Shown piece after piece: positions 14,475 through 22,623 of a DNA stretch of 22,623 nt. A program made the translations under genes and the position numbers. This DNA comes from JAAFHN01 sp031421855. Lineage in GTDB: Bacteria > Pseudomonadota > Gammaproteobacteria > Burkholderiales > Burkholderiaceae_C. How positions within the stretch are numbered: the first letter of the stretch is position 1; every line of letters starts with the position of its first letter. The notes under the pieces were generated by a model. The model did not search any database. It was not told where the DNA came from and saw nothing but the letters and a program-made list of their open reading frames with translations. Location of the stretch: assembly GCA_031421855.1 (NCBI GenBank), contig JANOPN010000142.1:1-22623 (forward strand). Reading direction: 5' to 3'.

Positions 14475-16583
14475 TCAAGTGGGCTTGGATTTGCCCGCGA
14501 TTTTTTTAGGGGCAATCGACTGGGCTGGAGTCGCATCGAACCTTGACAGCCAGTTGAAAAACTCCCGGTACCACAGCACCGCATTGGCAGGCTTCAAAAT
14601 CCAGTGATTTTCATCCGGAAACCACACCAAACGCGCGGGCACGTTTTGGGCTTTGAGGGTGTTGTAGTACGCCAGCCCTTGTGCGTCGGGCACTCGATAG
14701 TCGAGTTGGCCGTGAATCACCAAGGTGGGAGTCGTCAAGTTCGCCGCGTGCGCATGCGGGCTTTGCGAGTGGATCTTGGCCATGTCGTCCCAATACCAAG
14801 CGCCCAGTTCTTTGGCATGCCAATGCCAGGCGTCGTCACTGAACATGCCCACCCAATCAAAGCAACCGGCGTGGCACACGTAAGCCGCGTAGCGTCCTCT
14901 TTTAAGATGCCCGTTCATCCAAGCCACCATGTAGCCGCCGTAGCTGCCGCCGGTGGCAAACAGGCGCTTTTTGTCGATGAAGGGCTTTTTCACCATCAAA
15001 TCGGTTGCCGCTTCGATGTCGAGCAATTCCAACTCGCCCCATCGGTGGGTGATGCTGTCCAAAAATGCGTACCCAAAACTGCTTGACCCGTGGTAGTTGA
15101 CGCACGCCACAACATAGCCCTGAGCGGCAAAAACCTGGTTGTTCCAGCGGTAATGAAACGCATCCAAGCTCGCAGCATGTGGCCCGCCGTGAATGGCATG
15201 CATCAATGGGTAGGTCTGGGTGGCGTCAAAACCGGGTGGGTAAATCACCCACATGTGCGCTGTGTGGCCTTTGGCGTTGAGGGCCGGTGCGTCACTATTC
15301 GCGCCTTTGTAAGTCACCGATTCAACCGCGCCAAGTGCGACATCGGCCAGCAGCGCGTCATTGAACCCGTCAAGCCGCGTGATTGCGGCAACCGAAGACA
15401 GCGACGCGCAAGAGAGCCGAACCGGGTGGTTCATGCTGTCGGCAATCCACGAGGCGACCCCGTTGGCAACGTCGAATCCCTGCACCGTGCCGCCGCGCGC
15501 CAAAATCGTCGGAGTTTGGGTGTTCAGATCAAACTGCCACAGGTGATTTTGGGCAAAGTCTTCGGCTTTAAATGCCAATGTTTCATCATCAAGCCAGTGC
15601 AGCGGCGCGGTTGGCACGCGGTCCCATTTGTCGCTCACAACGGTCGATTTGTTGGTCACCAAATCAATCAGTGTCAGTTGACCTTGCAGTGTGTGCCGCT
15701 TGCCAATGTTCGCGCTCAGGCAGGCGATGCGCTTGCCATTTGGCCCATAACTCGGCGCTGCGTGGTCCCATCCTGGGCTTTGAGCCAAGATTTTGGTCAG
15801 GCGCTTGGCGGGCGACTTCGCGATCACCATCTCGATGATCGACCAGCAGTTGTCGCCTCGCTTTTGAAGGGCTGGGTCGAACGAAAACGCCACTCGGCTG
15901 TTGTCTGGCGACACATCGAAGTGAGTTGCGTCGTGCTCGGTTCGAGCCAACTCAAAGTCGCCGCCCTCAAACAAGTCAAACACCTCGCCGCTTTCAACAT
16001 GCAGCACATGCAGATGCACCACTCGGTCTTGGGCGATGTTGTGATCCCAGTAACGGTATTGCGCCTCTTCGGTCACGTAGGCGCTGTCCTTGCGATCCGT
16101 GTGGGCTTTGAGCGCGGCCAATTGGGCGGCAGCGCCTTTGAGTTTTGGGTACACCCACGCGGTGAATGCAATGCGTTTGCCGTCTGGGAACCACTTGAAA
16201 GCCTGCACGCCGCCTGCAACCGAGGTCAGCCGCCGAGCTTCGCCGCCGTCAGGGGCAATCGCGTACAGCTGGGCATCGCTGTCTTTGCTGCCTTCTTGAT
16301 CGCGCTTTGCCGTGAAGGCAATGCAGTCGCCACTTGGCGACCAGCGCGGCGCGCCGTCCTTCTCGCCGCACGAGGTCAATCGCCGTGGCGCGCCACCCAA
16401 CGTGGAGAAGAGCCAAAGCGACGCACTGCCTTTATTTGCTGCGGTGTCGTAGCTCGTGACTGCGGCAACCGCCTGTGCCCCATCAGGGCTGAGACTGGGC
16501 GGGCCGATTCGAGACAACTGCCAAAGCAACTCGGCCGTCAGCAGTTTCGATTTTGGTGCAGGTTTGGTGGTGCTCATCAGCAT
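14475..16583 (-). CDS. S9 family prolyl oligopeptidase-type peptidase
   Basis: A 702-aa serine peptidase of the acylaminoacyl-peptidase/DPP IV group. The N-terminal two thirds is a beta-propeller with recurring WD40/TolB-like strands (SPDG, WSPSG, WFPDGKRIAFTA, SPDNSRVAFS). The C-terminal alpha/beta hydrolase domain has the nucleophile Ser547 in GGSYGGYM, Asp628 in LDYRVPD and His660 in ENHW. No signal peptide is visible, so it is probably cytosolic and cleaves short or acylated peptides. The start is either 16583 or the ATG two codons later (16577, MSTTKPAPKS). The lysine-rich tail PKKIAGKSKPT is not conserved in the family as far as I recall. Confidence 0.93.
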   Translation of the reverse strand: MLMSTTKPAPKSKLLTAELLWQLSRIGPPSLSPDGAQAVAAVTSYDTAANKGSASLWLFSTLGGAPRRLTSCGEKDGAPRWSPSGDCIAFTAKRDQEGSKDSDAQLYAIAPDGGEARRLTSVAGGVQAFKWFPDGKRIAFTAWVYPKLKGAAAQLAALKAHTDRKDSAYVTEEAQYRYWDHNIAQDRVVHLHVLHVESGEVFDLFEGGDFELARTEHDATHFDVSPDNSRVAFSFDPALQKRGDNCWSIIEMVIAKSPAKRLTKILAQSPGWDHAAPSYGPNGKRIACLSANIGKRHTLQGQLTLIDLVTNKSTVVSDKWDRVPTAPLHWLDDETLAFKAEDFAQNHLWQFDLNTQTPTILARGGTVQGFDVANGVASWIADSMNHPVRLSCASLSSVAAITRLDGFNDALLADVALGAVESVTYKGANSDAPALNAKGHTAHMWVIYPPGFDATQTYPLMHAIHGGPHAASLDAFHYRWNNQVFAAQGYVVACVNYHGSSSFGYAFLDSITHRWGELELLDIEAATDLMVKKPFIDKKRLFATGGSYGGYMVAWMNGHLKRGRYAAYVCHAGCFDWVGMFSDDAWHWHAKELGAWYWDDMAKIHSQSPHAHAANLTTPTLVIHGQLDYRVPDAQGLAYYNTLKAQNVPARLVWFPDENHWILKPANAVLWYREFFNWLSRFDATPAQSIAPKKIAGKSKPT

Positions 16584-16628
16584 GATTGTGCACGCCGCAA
16601 GAGTACCCCGACACCCAAACAGCCGCGT

Positions 16629-17054
16629 TTAAGCGAGCGTCACCGTGACATCGATGTTGCCGCGAGTGGCATTGCTGTATGGGCAAACCTGGTGCGCGGT
16701 GCTCACCAGGTCTTGCGCCACGGCACGGTCCATGCCGGGCAGGCTCACACTGAGGCGGGCGGCAATGCCAAAACCCACGGCGATTGGGCCAATGTCGACT
16801 TCGGCATCAATTGATGCGTCACCAGGCACGGCGATTTTCTTCATCCCGGCGACATGCTTCAGTGCGCCCATGAAGCACGCAGAGTACCCCGCCGCAAACA
16901 ACTGCTCGGGGTTGGTCGCCGTGCCCGCACCGCCCATGGCCTTGGGCGGGCTGAGCTTGACGTTGAGCAATCCATCATCCGATGTGGCTTGACCATCGCG
17001 GCCGCCAGTGACGTGGGCTTTTGCGGTGTAGAGGACTTTTGCAAGGGTGGTCAT
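16629..17054 (-). CDS. Organic hydroperoxide resistance protein, Ohr/OsmC family
   Basis: Thiol peroxidase that reduces organic hydroperoxides using lipoylated partners. It is 141 aa, the normal Ohr length. Residues MTTLAKVLYTAKAHVTGGRDG open the family, and NPEQLFAAGYSACFMGAL and VCPYSNATRGN carry the two active-site cysteines. The subfamily looks like Ohr rather than OsmC because of the QLFAAGYSACF and PYSNATRGN motifs. The start at 17054 is used; the open frame continues upstream through tRNA-Ser and is not coding there. An OhrR regulator, common beside ohr, is not present in the window. Confidence 0.94.
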   Translation of the reverse strand: MTTLAKVLYTAKAHVTGGRDGQATSDDGLLNVKLSPPKAMGGAGTATNPEQLFAAGYSACFMGALKHVAGMKKIAVPGDASIDAEVDIGPIAVGFGIAARLSVSLPGMDRAVAQDLVSTAHQVCPYSNATRGNIDVTVTLA

Positions 17055-17116
17055 GAGGAGATCTCGTGGGTGTTTAGAAGATGAGATGCTACAGCCGCAT
17101 CGGTCAAACCGCGAAA

Positions 17117-17153
17117 CAAAAAAAAGCCCCGTGCTCAAAAAAGAACCGGGGCT
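17117..17153 (-). terminator. Terminator downstream of tRNA-Ser
   Basis: On the minus strand AGCCCCG and CGGGGCT pair around a T-rich loop and are followed by eight Ts. It ends the tRNA-Ser (and possibly serS) transcript before ohr. Confidence 0.88.
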
Positions 17154-17158
17154 GATTT

Positions 17159-17246
<88 letters not shown>

Positions 17247-17302
17247 TGGTGCGGTCAAGCAAGCCGACGATTCTAGCTTGGTTTTTTTGGATTTTCATCG
17301 CC

Positions 17303-18616
17303 TCAGACTTGAAGTGACATCACGCCACCCATGTAGGGAATCAAAGCAGCCGGAATCGTCACGCTGCCGTCGGCTTGCTGGTAGTTCTCAAGCACGGCGA
17401 CCAAGGTGCGGCCTACGGCGAGACCTGAGCCGTTCAGGGTGTGGACGAGCTCGTTTTTGCCTTGATCGGTTTTGAATCGGGTTTGCATGCGCCGGGCTTG
17501 GAATGCGCCCATGTTGCTGCATGAGCTGATTTCGCGGTAGGTGTTTTGGGCGGGTAACCAGACTTCGATGTCATGGGTTCGTTGGCTGCCAAAACCCATG
17601 TCGCCTGTGCACAGCAAGACGGTTCGGTAGGGCAAATCGAGCTTTTCGAGGACAACTTCGGCGTGGCGGGTCATGGCATCGAGCGCGAGTTCGCTTTGGT
17701 CGGGGTGGGTGATTTGCACCATTTCGACCTTTTCAAACTGGTGGTTGCGCACCAGCCCGCGCATGTCGCGCCCGCCGCTGCCGGCCTCGGAGCGAAAGCA
17801 AGGGCTGTGAGCCGTGAGCTTGATGGGCAACTCGGATTGCGCCAAAACTTGGTTGCGCACGCTGTTGGTGAGAGAAATCTCGCTGGTTGATATGAGGTAT
17901 TGCTCGGTTTGTGGCTCGCCGCCCTCGCCCTCACCGCCGCGTGTGACCCAAAACATGTCGTTTTTGAACTTAGGCAGTTGCGCCGTGCCTTCAAGTACGT
18001 TTTTGTTGACGATGTAGGGGGTGTAGCACTCGGTGTAGCCGTGTTCGGTGGTTTGCACGTCGAGCATGAATTGGGCCAAAGCGCGGTGCAGGCGTGCAAC
18101 ACCTGCGCGCATGAACACAAAGCGCGAGCCTGACAGCTTGGCCCCGGTTTCAAAGTCCAGACCCAGTGGGGTGCCGATGTCGGTGTGGTCTTTAGGCGCA
18201 AAGTCAAACTGACGCGGTGTGCCCCAGCGGCGCAGCTCCACATTGCCGTGCTCATCTGCGCCGAGTGGCACGCTGGCGTCAGGCAAATTCGGCAACATCA
18301 TCAGCATCTCAGACAGCTCTGCCTGGATCGCGTCGTTGCGAATGGCGCTGTGCTCCAACTCAGCTTTCATGGCGGTAACTTGAGCCATTGCCGCTTCGGC
18401 CTCGGCGTGTTGGCCTTTGCCTTTGAGAGCGCCAATTTGCTTGCTCAAGCTGTTGCGGGTGGCTTGCAGCTCTTCGGTGCGAACTTGGATGGTTTTGCGC
18501 TCGGCCTCAAGGCGCTTGAAGCGCTCAACGTCCAAAAACGGTTGCGGGTCGGCGCGGGCGCTCAGGCGGGCGACCACGGCGTCGAGGTCTTTGCGGAGCA
18601 GGGCAATTTCAAGCAT
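17303..18616 (-). CDS. serS: Seryl-tRNA synthetase
   Basis: Charges tRNA-Ser (and tRNA-Sec where present) with serine. It is 437 aa, normal length. The N-terminal tRNA-binding coiled coil covers about residues 30-105 (RFKRLEAERKTIQVRTEELQ to ELEHSAIRNDAIQAELSEML), the class II core has motif 2 in PCFRSEAGSGGRDMRGLVRNHQF and motif 3 in LNGSGLAVGRTLVAVLENYQ, and TSEISLTN and CTGDMGFGSQRTHDIEVWLP are typical. The start at 18616 (MLEIALLRKDLDAV) is the usual bacterial one. A tRNA-Ser gene lies directly downstream. Confidence 0.98.
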   Translation of the reverse strand: MLEIALLRKDLDAVVARLSARADPQPFLDVERFKRLEAERKTIQVRTEELQATRNSLSKQIGALKGKGQHAEAEAAMAQVTAMKAELEHSAIRNDAIQAELSEMLMMLPNLPDASVPLGADEHGNVELRRWGTPRQFDFAPKDHTDIGTPLGLDFETGAKLSGSRFVFMRAGVARLHRALAQFMLDVQTTEHGYTECYTPYIVNKNVLEGTAQLPKFKNDMFWVTRGGEGEGGEPQTEQYLISTSEISLTNSVRNQVLAQSELPIKLTAHSPCFRSEAGSGGRDMRGLVRNHQFEKVEMVQITHPDQSELALDAMTRHAEVVLEKLDLPYRTVLLCTGDMGFGSQRTHDIEVWLPAQNTYREISSCSNMGAFQARRMQTRFKTDQGKNELVHTLNGSGLAVGRTLVAVLENYQQADGSVTIPAALIPYMGGVMSLQV

Positions 18617-18634
18617 GGTGTGTCGTTTTCGAGG

Positions 18635-18704
18635 TTGCTATGAATATAGTAGCAACAAAGTCAATGGATTCGGAGACCAAGAGCGATAAAGTCATCAAAT
18701 ATGA
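18635..18704 (+). repeat. Dispersed repeat, copy E (intergenic, kef-serS)
   Basis: TTGCTATGAATATAGTAGC then AACAAAGTCAATGGATTCGG and AGACCAAGAGC, the best preserved intergenic member. The first part can fold back (GCTATGAATATAGTAGC). Confidence 0.8.
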
Positions 18705-18745
18705 CGAAAACGCCGTCAACGAGTTGTTTTTGGGCGGTTTCTCAG

Positions 18746-20623
18746 TCAGCTCGATTTTATCGAGCTAACCGGCAGGCCAAACGAGTCGGCAACCGCGTCG
18801 GCGCTGTTCTGGGCGTGGGTTTTGAGCTGTTGCCGCTGCTCGCGGTCGCTGATCATTTGCGCCTCTAAATCTGCCCGGCTTTGTTTGGCCAGAGCGATGA
18901 GCTCGTTGCGATCGTGGCGTACCGAGTGGCTTTTGACGACTTGGACTTCGTTGTGATCTTTGAAGCTTTGCACCGCCCGGTGAGCCTGAGCGGCCTCGAC
19001 CCCCAAGGCGTCCAACACCCGGCGACCCGACTTGAGGCTGGCCTCAAACAGTTCGCGGTCAAAATCAGTGATGCCGCGGTCAAGCATGTCGTAGGCGTGG
19101 GTGAGGTCGCGTACCCGCACGACGATTTTGAGATGCGAGAAATGCGTGCGGACGTGGTCTACGATGGTGTTGGCCGCTTCGGTGTCGTCAACGGCGACGA
19201 CGATGACCACGGCCTGCTCGGCCCCGGCAAGGCGAAGCAAGTCCAGTCGAGAGGCGTCACCGTAGAAGACTCGGTATCCGAAAGCGCGCGCGGTTTCGAT
19301 GCGCTGTGCGTCGTGGTCAAGCACCGACAGGGTGAGCCCCTGCGACATCAGCAACCGCCCGACGATTTGCCCGTAGCGACCGAATCCAGCGATGATGACC
19401 GGGGCTTCTTGCTGCTGGGCAAGCTCTTCGGGTTTGGCTGTGTTGCTGTTCGCAAAGCGCGGCAGCATCCAGCGGTCAATGGCTGCCAACAACAGCGGCG
19501 AGGCCAACATGCTGATGGCCACCGCGCCGATGAGCAAGGAGGCGACATCGGCGCTGAACACCTTGGCCCCGGCAGCCGCTTGGAAGACGACAAAGGCGAA
19601 TTCACCGCCTTGGGCCAACATCAAGGTGAATACCGGTCGATCTTGGTAGGCAATCCCCATGGCCTTCGCCAGTGCATAAATCACCACCGCTTTGACCAAC
19701 AAAAAGCCCAAAACGATGCCCGCAACCAACATCGGTGACTGGCGCAGCACCGCAAAGTCGATGCTCATGCCGACCGCAATGAAGAACAAACCGAGCAACA
19801 AACCCTTAAACGGTTCGATGTCGGCTTCAAGCTCATGTTTGTACTCACTCTCGGCCAAGAGCACGCCAGCTAGGAATGCGCCCAGTGCCATCGACAGGCC
19901 AACCCACTGCATCAACCACGCAATGCCGACAACGATCAAGAGTGCCGCAGCGGTGAAAATCTCGGGCGTTTTGCTTCGGGCCACGATGCGCAGGGCAGGG
20001 CGCACCAACAATCGGCCACCGAGAACGATTGCCGCAATGACCGCCGCGATGCGAAGCGCGTCAATGCTCCAGTGCAGATCCGATGCGCCGGCGGTCACGC
20101 TGGCAATGCCGAGCAACGGAATCAGCGCCAACATCGGAATGGCTGCCACGTCTTGAAGCAACAAGACCGAAAACCCCGCTTGCCCAGCTGCCGTAGGCAG
20201 CATGCGACGCTCGTTCATCACTTGCAATGCGATTGCGGTCGAGGATAGTGCTAACCCGAGCGCAGCCACCAACGCGATCCGCCAAGGCGCGCCAAATGCG
20301 ACGGCACCTAGAAAAAGAGCGGCTGAGCACGCACCGACTTGCGCTGTACCCCAGCCAAAAATTGGCCCTCTGAGCCGCCACAGGCGCTTGGGCTCCAGCT
20401 CAAGACCCACCAAAAAAAGCATCAACACCACGCCAAATTCGGCAAAATGCAAGATGTCTTGCACGTTACTGACCAAGGCAATGCCAAACGGGCCGATGGC
20501 GATTCCTGCGATCAAATAGCCCAAAATCGAGCCCAGACCCAAGAGTCTGGCAAGTGGCACCATCAAAACGGCGGCGCCGAGATAGATCAAGCTGGCGCTT
20601 AACCAAGTGGGAGAATGTTCCAT
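18746..20623 (-). CDS. KefB/YbaL-type monovalent cation:proton antiporter with RCK domain
   Basis: Inner-membrane CPA2 transporter, 625 aa, probably a potassium/proton antiporter. About 12 membrane segments fill residues 1-390, with the family motif GSILGYLIAGIAIGPFG near 30 and FLVGLELEP near 70. A cytoplasmic RCK (TrkA-N) domain starts near residue 415 with IIAGFGRYGQIVGRLL, a GxGxxG nucleotide-binding loop, followed by GDASRLDLLRLAGA. The C-terminal part is charged. KefB/KefC are gated by glutathione adducts; whether this protein is cannot be told, and no KefF/KefG ancillary gene is adjacent. It is divergent from the ParA gene with only 27 bp between start codons, so its promoter must extend into that gene. 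Confidence 0.92.
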   Translation of the reverse strand: MEHSPTWLSASLIYLGAAVLMVPLARLLGLGSILGYLIAGIAIGPFGIALVSNVQDILHFAEFGVVLMLFLVGLELEPKRLWRLRGPIFGWGTAQVGACSAALFLGAVAFGAPWRIALVAALGLALSSTAIALQVMNERRMLPTAAGQAGFSVLLLQDVAAIPMLALIPLLGIASVTAGASDLHWSIDALRIAAVIAAIVLGGRLLVRPALRIVARSKTPEIFTAAALLIVVGIAWLMQWVGLSMALGAFLAGVLLAESEYKHELEADIEPFKGLLLGLFFIAVGMSIDFAVLRQSPMLVAGIVLGFLLVKAVVIYALAKAMGIAYQDRPVFTLMLAQGGEFAFVVFQAAAGAKVFSADVASLLIGAVAISMLASPLLLAAIDRWMLPRFANSNTAKPEELAQQQEAPVIIAGFGRYGQIVGRLLMSQGLTLSVLDHDAQRIETARAFGYRVFYGDASRLDLLRLAGAEQAVVIVVAVDDTEAANTIVDHVRTHFSHLKIVVRVRDLTHAYDMLDRGITDFDRELFEASLKSGRRVLDALGVEAAQAHRAVQSFKDHNEVQVVKSHSVRHDRNELIALAKQSRADLEAQMISDREQRQQLKTHAQNSADAVADSFGLPVSSIKSS

Positions 20624-20650
20624 CGCTGATCGTGTTTCAAAGGATTTGAC

Positions 20651-21286
20651 ATGTCAATTATCGTTGTCGCCAACCCCAAAGGCGGGGTGGGCAAAACCAC
20701 GGTTTCGACACACATTGCGGGCTACTTTGCTGCTTGCGGTCACGCAACAATGCTGGGTGATGTGGATCGCCAGCAGTCATCGAAACTGTGGCTCGGCCTT
20801 CGCGAAGCGAATAAAAACGCGCGCAGCATCAGCACGTGGGATGTGAACCACGACCGAATTGGTCGTCCGCCCAAAGGCGTGACCCACATCGTGCTGGACT
20901 CCCCTGCGGGCTTGAGCGGCTGGCGGTTCAAAGAGGTGCTGGCGCTGGCTGACAAAGTGATCGTACCGCTGCAAGCCAGCGTATTTGACATTTTTGCCAC
21001 GCGGGCGTTTTTGGACGAGTTGCAAGCTCACTTGGCCACCCAAAAGCGTGCGCGGCCCTTGCCCATCGGGCTGGTTGGTATGCGAGTCGACGAGCGCACG
21101 ATTGCTTATGAAAAGCTCATCGAATTTGTGAATACGCTCGACACTCCCATGGTCGGGCACATGCGCAACACCCAAAACTACGTTCACTTGGCCGCCAGTG
21201 GCCTGACAATGTTTGACGTGGCGCCGGGGCGAGTCGAGAAAGACTTGACTCAGTGGCAGCCGATTTGCCAGTGGCTTGATACGTGA
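20651..21286 (+). CDS. ParA family ATPase (orphan)
   Basis: A 211-aa deviant Walker ATPase. KGGVGKTT (residues 10-17, with signature Lys10 and Lys15) is the Walker A motif; HIVLDSPAG is Walker B-like; the remainder fits short ParA proteins of the VirC1 and ParC type that position cargo on the nucleoid or membrane. There is no N-terminal DNA-binding domain and no parB or parS-like partner nearby, so it is not the chromosome segregation ParA. AAAGGA stands 7 nt before the ATG. It lies 15 bp upstream of the MaoC gene and is probably cotranscribed, though the two functions show no obvious link. Confidence 0.9.
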   Translation: MSIIVVANPKGGVGKTTVSTHIAGYFAACGHATMLGDVDRQQSSKLWLGLREANKNARSISTWDVNHDRIGRPPKGVTHIVLDSPAGLSGWRFKEVLALADKVIVPLQASVFDIFATRAFLDELQAHLATQKRARPLPIGLVGMRVDERTIAYEKLIEFVNTLDTPMVGHMRNTQNYVHLAASGLTMFDVAPGRVEKDLTQWQPICQWLDT

Positions 21287-21301
21287 AACTGAAGGAAAAA
21301 C

Positions 21302-21754
21302 ATGCGTGAATTCAACAACTTAGCCGAGATGGCCGCTTGTGTGGGACAAGAAATTGCGACCAGCGAATGGAGCACCATTACCCAAGAACAAGTCAACCTG
21401 TTTGCCCAAGCCACGGGCGATCATCAGTGGATTCACGTCGATGTCGAGCGGGCCAAGGCGGGGCCATTTGGCGCGACGATCGCGCACGGATTCTTGACCT
21501 TGAGTTTGCTGGCCAAGTTCTCTGACGAGACACTGCAAGTCAAGTCGTCGACCATGGGCGTGAACTATGGTTTGAATAAAGTGCGGTTCATCAACCCGGT
21601 TCGGGTGGGGTCGCGTTTGCGTGCCCGATTCAAACTGCTCAGCGCCGAGCCCATTGCGGGTGGCATACAGTTTGTCAATGAAGTGGCCATTGAGATCGAA
21701 GGAGCCAGTAAGCCAGCTTGTGTGGCCGAGTCGATCGTTCGCCGATTCGAGTGA
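21302..21754 (+). CDS. MaoC-like (R)-specific enoyl-CoA hydratase
   Basis: Hot-dog fold dehydratase of 150 aa. The hydratase-2 motif is at FAQATGDHQWIHVD with catalytic Asp40 and His45, then GPFGATIAHGFLTLSLL and INPVRVGSRLRAR. Enzymes of this type hydrate trans-2-enoyl-CoA to (R)-3-hydroxyacyl-CoA, feeding beta-oxidation intermediates to other uses such as polyhydroxyalkanoate; the physiological substrate here is not known. AAGGAA lies just before the ATG. It is the second gene of a likely two-gene unit with the ParA ATPase. Confidence 0.92.
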   Translation: MREFNNLAEMAACVGQEIATSEWSTITQEQVNLFAQATGDHQWIHVDVERAKAGPFGATIAHGFLTLSLLAKFSDETLQVKSSTMGVNYGLNKVRFINPVRVGSRLRARFKLLSAEPIAGGIQFVNEVAIEIEGASKPACVAESIVRRFE

Positions 21755-21788
21755 AAAGACGGGTGAAAAAACGAATGAAGGCGCCCGA

Positions 21789-21847
21789 TTTTTAGCAATA
21801 TTGGCCCTTGGTTGCCGGATTCATTGGGTTTGTTGCTATCAAAAAGA
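21789..21847 (-). repeat. Dispersed repeat, copy F (intergenic)
   Basis: On the minus strand TTTTTGATAGCAACAAACCC then AATGAATCCGGCAACCAAGG and a T-rich end, closest to copy A. It lies between the convergent MaoC and unrecognised genes. Confidence 0.8.
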
Positions 21848-21860
21848 CAATCAATTGAGC

Positions 21861-22319
21861 TTACTCAATGCGCTTGAGTTGCCGCTCCGGTAGCCAACCT
21901 TCGAATGACGGTAGCAAAGAATTGACTCGCCGTGTCGCCTCGGCTTGGTTTTGAAGTGTGCCAAGCAAACTGTAGACGTCGCTGCGCAACTGCCAAAGCT
22001 CGCGCGGGCTGTGCGTCGCGGCGATTTTGAAGCGCAGGCGTTCCACTTTTTGGCCATCTCCGCAATCAAGGATCAGGGCGTTCATTCGTTTTTGCAAAGT
22101 CGGAAATGGCAGCCTCGCCGACGCGACTGGAACGCCCGAACTGACCAGCCCACCGGGAATGGTGAGGACTCGACTGGGGGCGAAGGTTTGGACGACACGT
22201 TTGATCAGCTCGAACAATTGAAATTCTCTCGAATGAATCGACTGCCGATGACTCGGTTGAGACTTATTGCAATCGATTGCATGAGTATAGGGTAAGTACT
22301 CAATTCGATCAACAGACAT
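21861..22319 (-). CDS. Unrecognised protein
   Basis: I do not recognise this gene. From the ATG at 22319 it would be 152 aa, soluble, with a helical C-terminal half (RELWQLRSDVYSLLGTLQNQAEATRRVNSLLPSFEGWLP) that looks protein-like and a less convincing N-terminal half. The open frame continues upstream into the end of trmL (TTG at 22442), but that part overlaps trmL in another frame and is unlikely to be coding. An internal ATG may give a shorter real protein covering only the C-terminal part. No signal peptide, membrane segment or metal motif was seen. It is on the same strand as trmL, starting 58 bp after its stop. Confidence 0.4.
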   Translation of the reverse strand: MSVDRIEYLPYTHAIDCNKSQPSHRQSIHSREFQLFELIKRVVQTFAPSRVLTIPGGLVSSGVPVASARLPFPTLQKRMNALILDCGDGQKVERLRFKIAATHSPRELWQLRSDVYSLLGTLQNQAEATRRVNSLLPSFEGWLPERQLKRIE

Positions 22320-22377
22320 CAGCCGGTCAGTTGTGATGTCGTTCACGCTTTGAACAAATATTTTGCCCAGTTTGGCG

Positions 22378-22623
22378 TCAATCACCTGACTGAGGTGGCC
22401 TAGCAGGGTCGCTCCCAAAGCCGTTTTGCCGCCAAGCTTCAAAAACAGCCACGGCCACGGCGTTCGATAGATTCAGGCTGCGCTGCTGGGGCAGCATGGG
22501 CAGGCGAAGGCGTTGCACTTGTGCGAACGACTCGCGCAGCGCTGGTGCTAGCCCGGCAGTCTCTGACCCAAAAACGAGCCAATCGCCGCGTTGGTAGGTT
22601 TGCTCAAATGCGCTGTGGCTGCC
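22378..22623 (-). CDS. trmL: tRNA (cytidine(34)-2'-O)-methyltransferase TrmL, C-terminal part
   Basis: The last 81 codons of a SPOUT-class methyltransferase, cut by the right edge of the window; the start lies outside. The two SAM-binding, knot-forming motifs are readable: VFGSETAGLAP and LRLPMLPQQRSLNLSNAVAVAVFEAW, both characteristic of TrmL (YibK), which methylates the wobble base of two tRNA-Leu species. The stop is TGA at 22378-22380. The last ten residues (DPARPPQSGD) go beyond the knot and are not conserved in my memory of the family. Confidence 0.9.
   Translation of the reverse strand, partial: GSHSAFEQTYQRGDWLVFGSETAGLAPALRESFAQVQRLRLPMLPQQRSLNLSNAVAVAVFEAWRQNGFGSDPARPPQSGD

Noticed and set aside
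15295..15335. A possible eighth dispersed repeat in the S9 peptidase gene
   Set aside because: Only GTCACCGATTCAAC resembles the core, and the flanks do not match; the peptide there fits the propeller domain.

Overview
The window is about 22.6 kb of a Gram-negative chromosome, most likely a betaproteobacterium of the Burkholderiales (Comamonadaceae-like). This is inferred from the gene order SDR-dapF-DUF484-xerC, a Nudix/metallo-beta-lactamase fusion, the style of the housekeeping proteins, and a dispersed repeat family of a kind I associate with that group. The species cannot be named from the sequence.

Region 1 (1-5640) is a type I-F CRISPR locus. An array with 28-bp repeats and 32-bp spacers (15 repeats in the window, cut by the left edge) is followed by a leader. 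Next comes the complete Csy effector operon on the minus strand: csy1/cas8f, csy2/cas5f, csy3/cas7f and csy4/cas6f. There is no cas1 and no cas2-3; xerC follows where they would be expected. Between csy1 and xerC lies a small degenerate CRISPR unit pointing the other way. Its first pseudo-spacer is only 18 nt long and matches a site 79 bp upstream of the csy1 start codon. That site carries a 5'-CC PAM, and within the first 15 positions the only mismatches are at 6 and 12, the bases a type I Cascade flips out and does not pair. I read this as a CreR-like guide RNA by which the Csy complex represses its own operon (and probably the guide as well). This is the most exciting part of the window.

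Region 2 (5641-9358, minus strand) is a compact block: SDR oxidoreductase, dapF, DUF484 protein, xerC. Region 3 (9490-12267) holds a thioredoxin-fold protein and the Nudix-MBL fusion on the plus strand, converging on rnpB (minus). Its P4 helix shows an A-U to G-C pair change. Region 4 (12527-16583) has a NodD-type LysR regulator, a bidirectional terminator, htpX and an S9 peptidase. Region 5 (16629-20623, minus) has an Ohr peroxidase, tRNA-Ser(CGA) just downstream of serS, and a KefB-type antiporter. Region 6 (20651-22623) has an orphan ParA ATPase and a MaoC dehydratase (plus), then an unrecognised protein and the C-terminus of trmL (minus).

Seven copies of a roughly 60-bp dispersed repeat are scattered from 5555 to 21847. 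Three are intergenic. Four lie in frame inside genes (dapF, the SDR, and twice in the Nudix-MBL gene) and encode recurrent peptide inserts.
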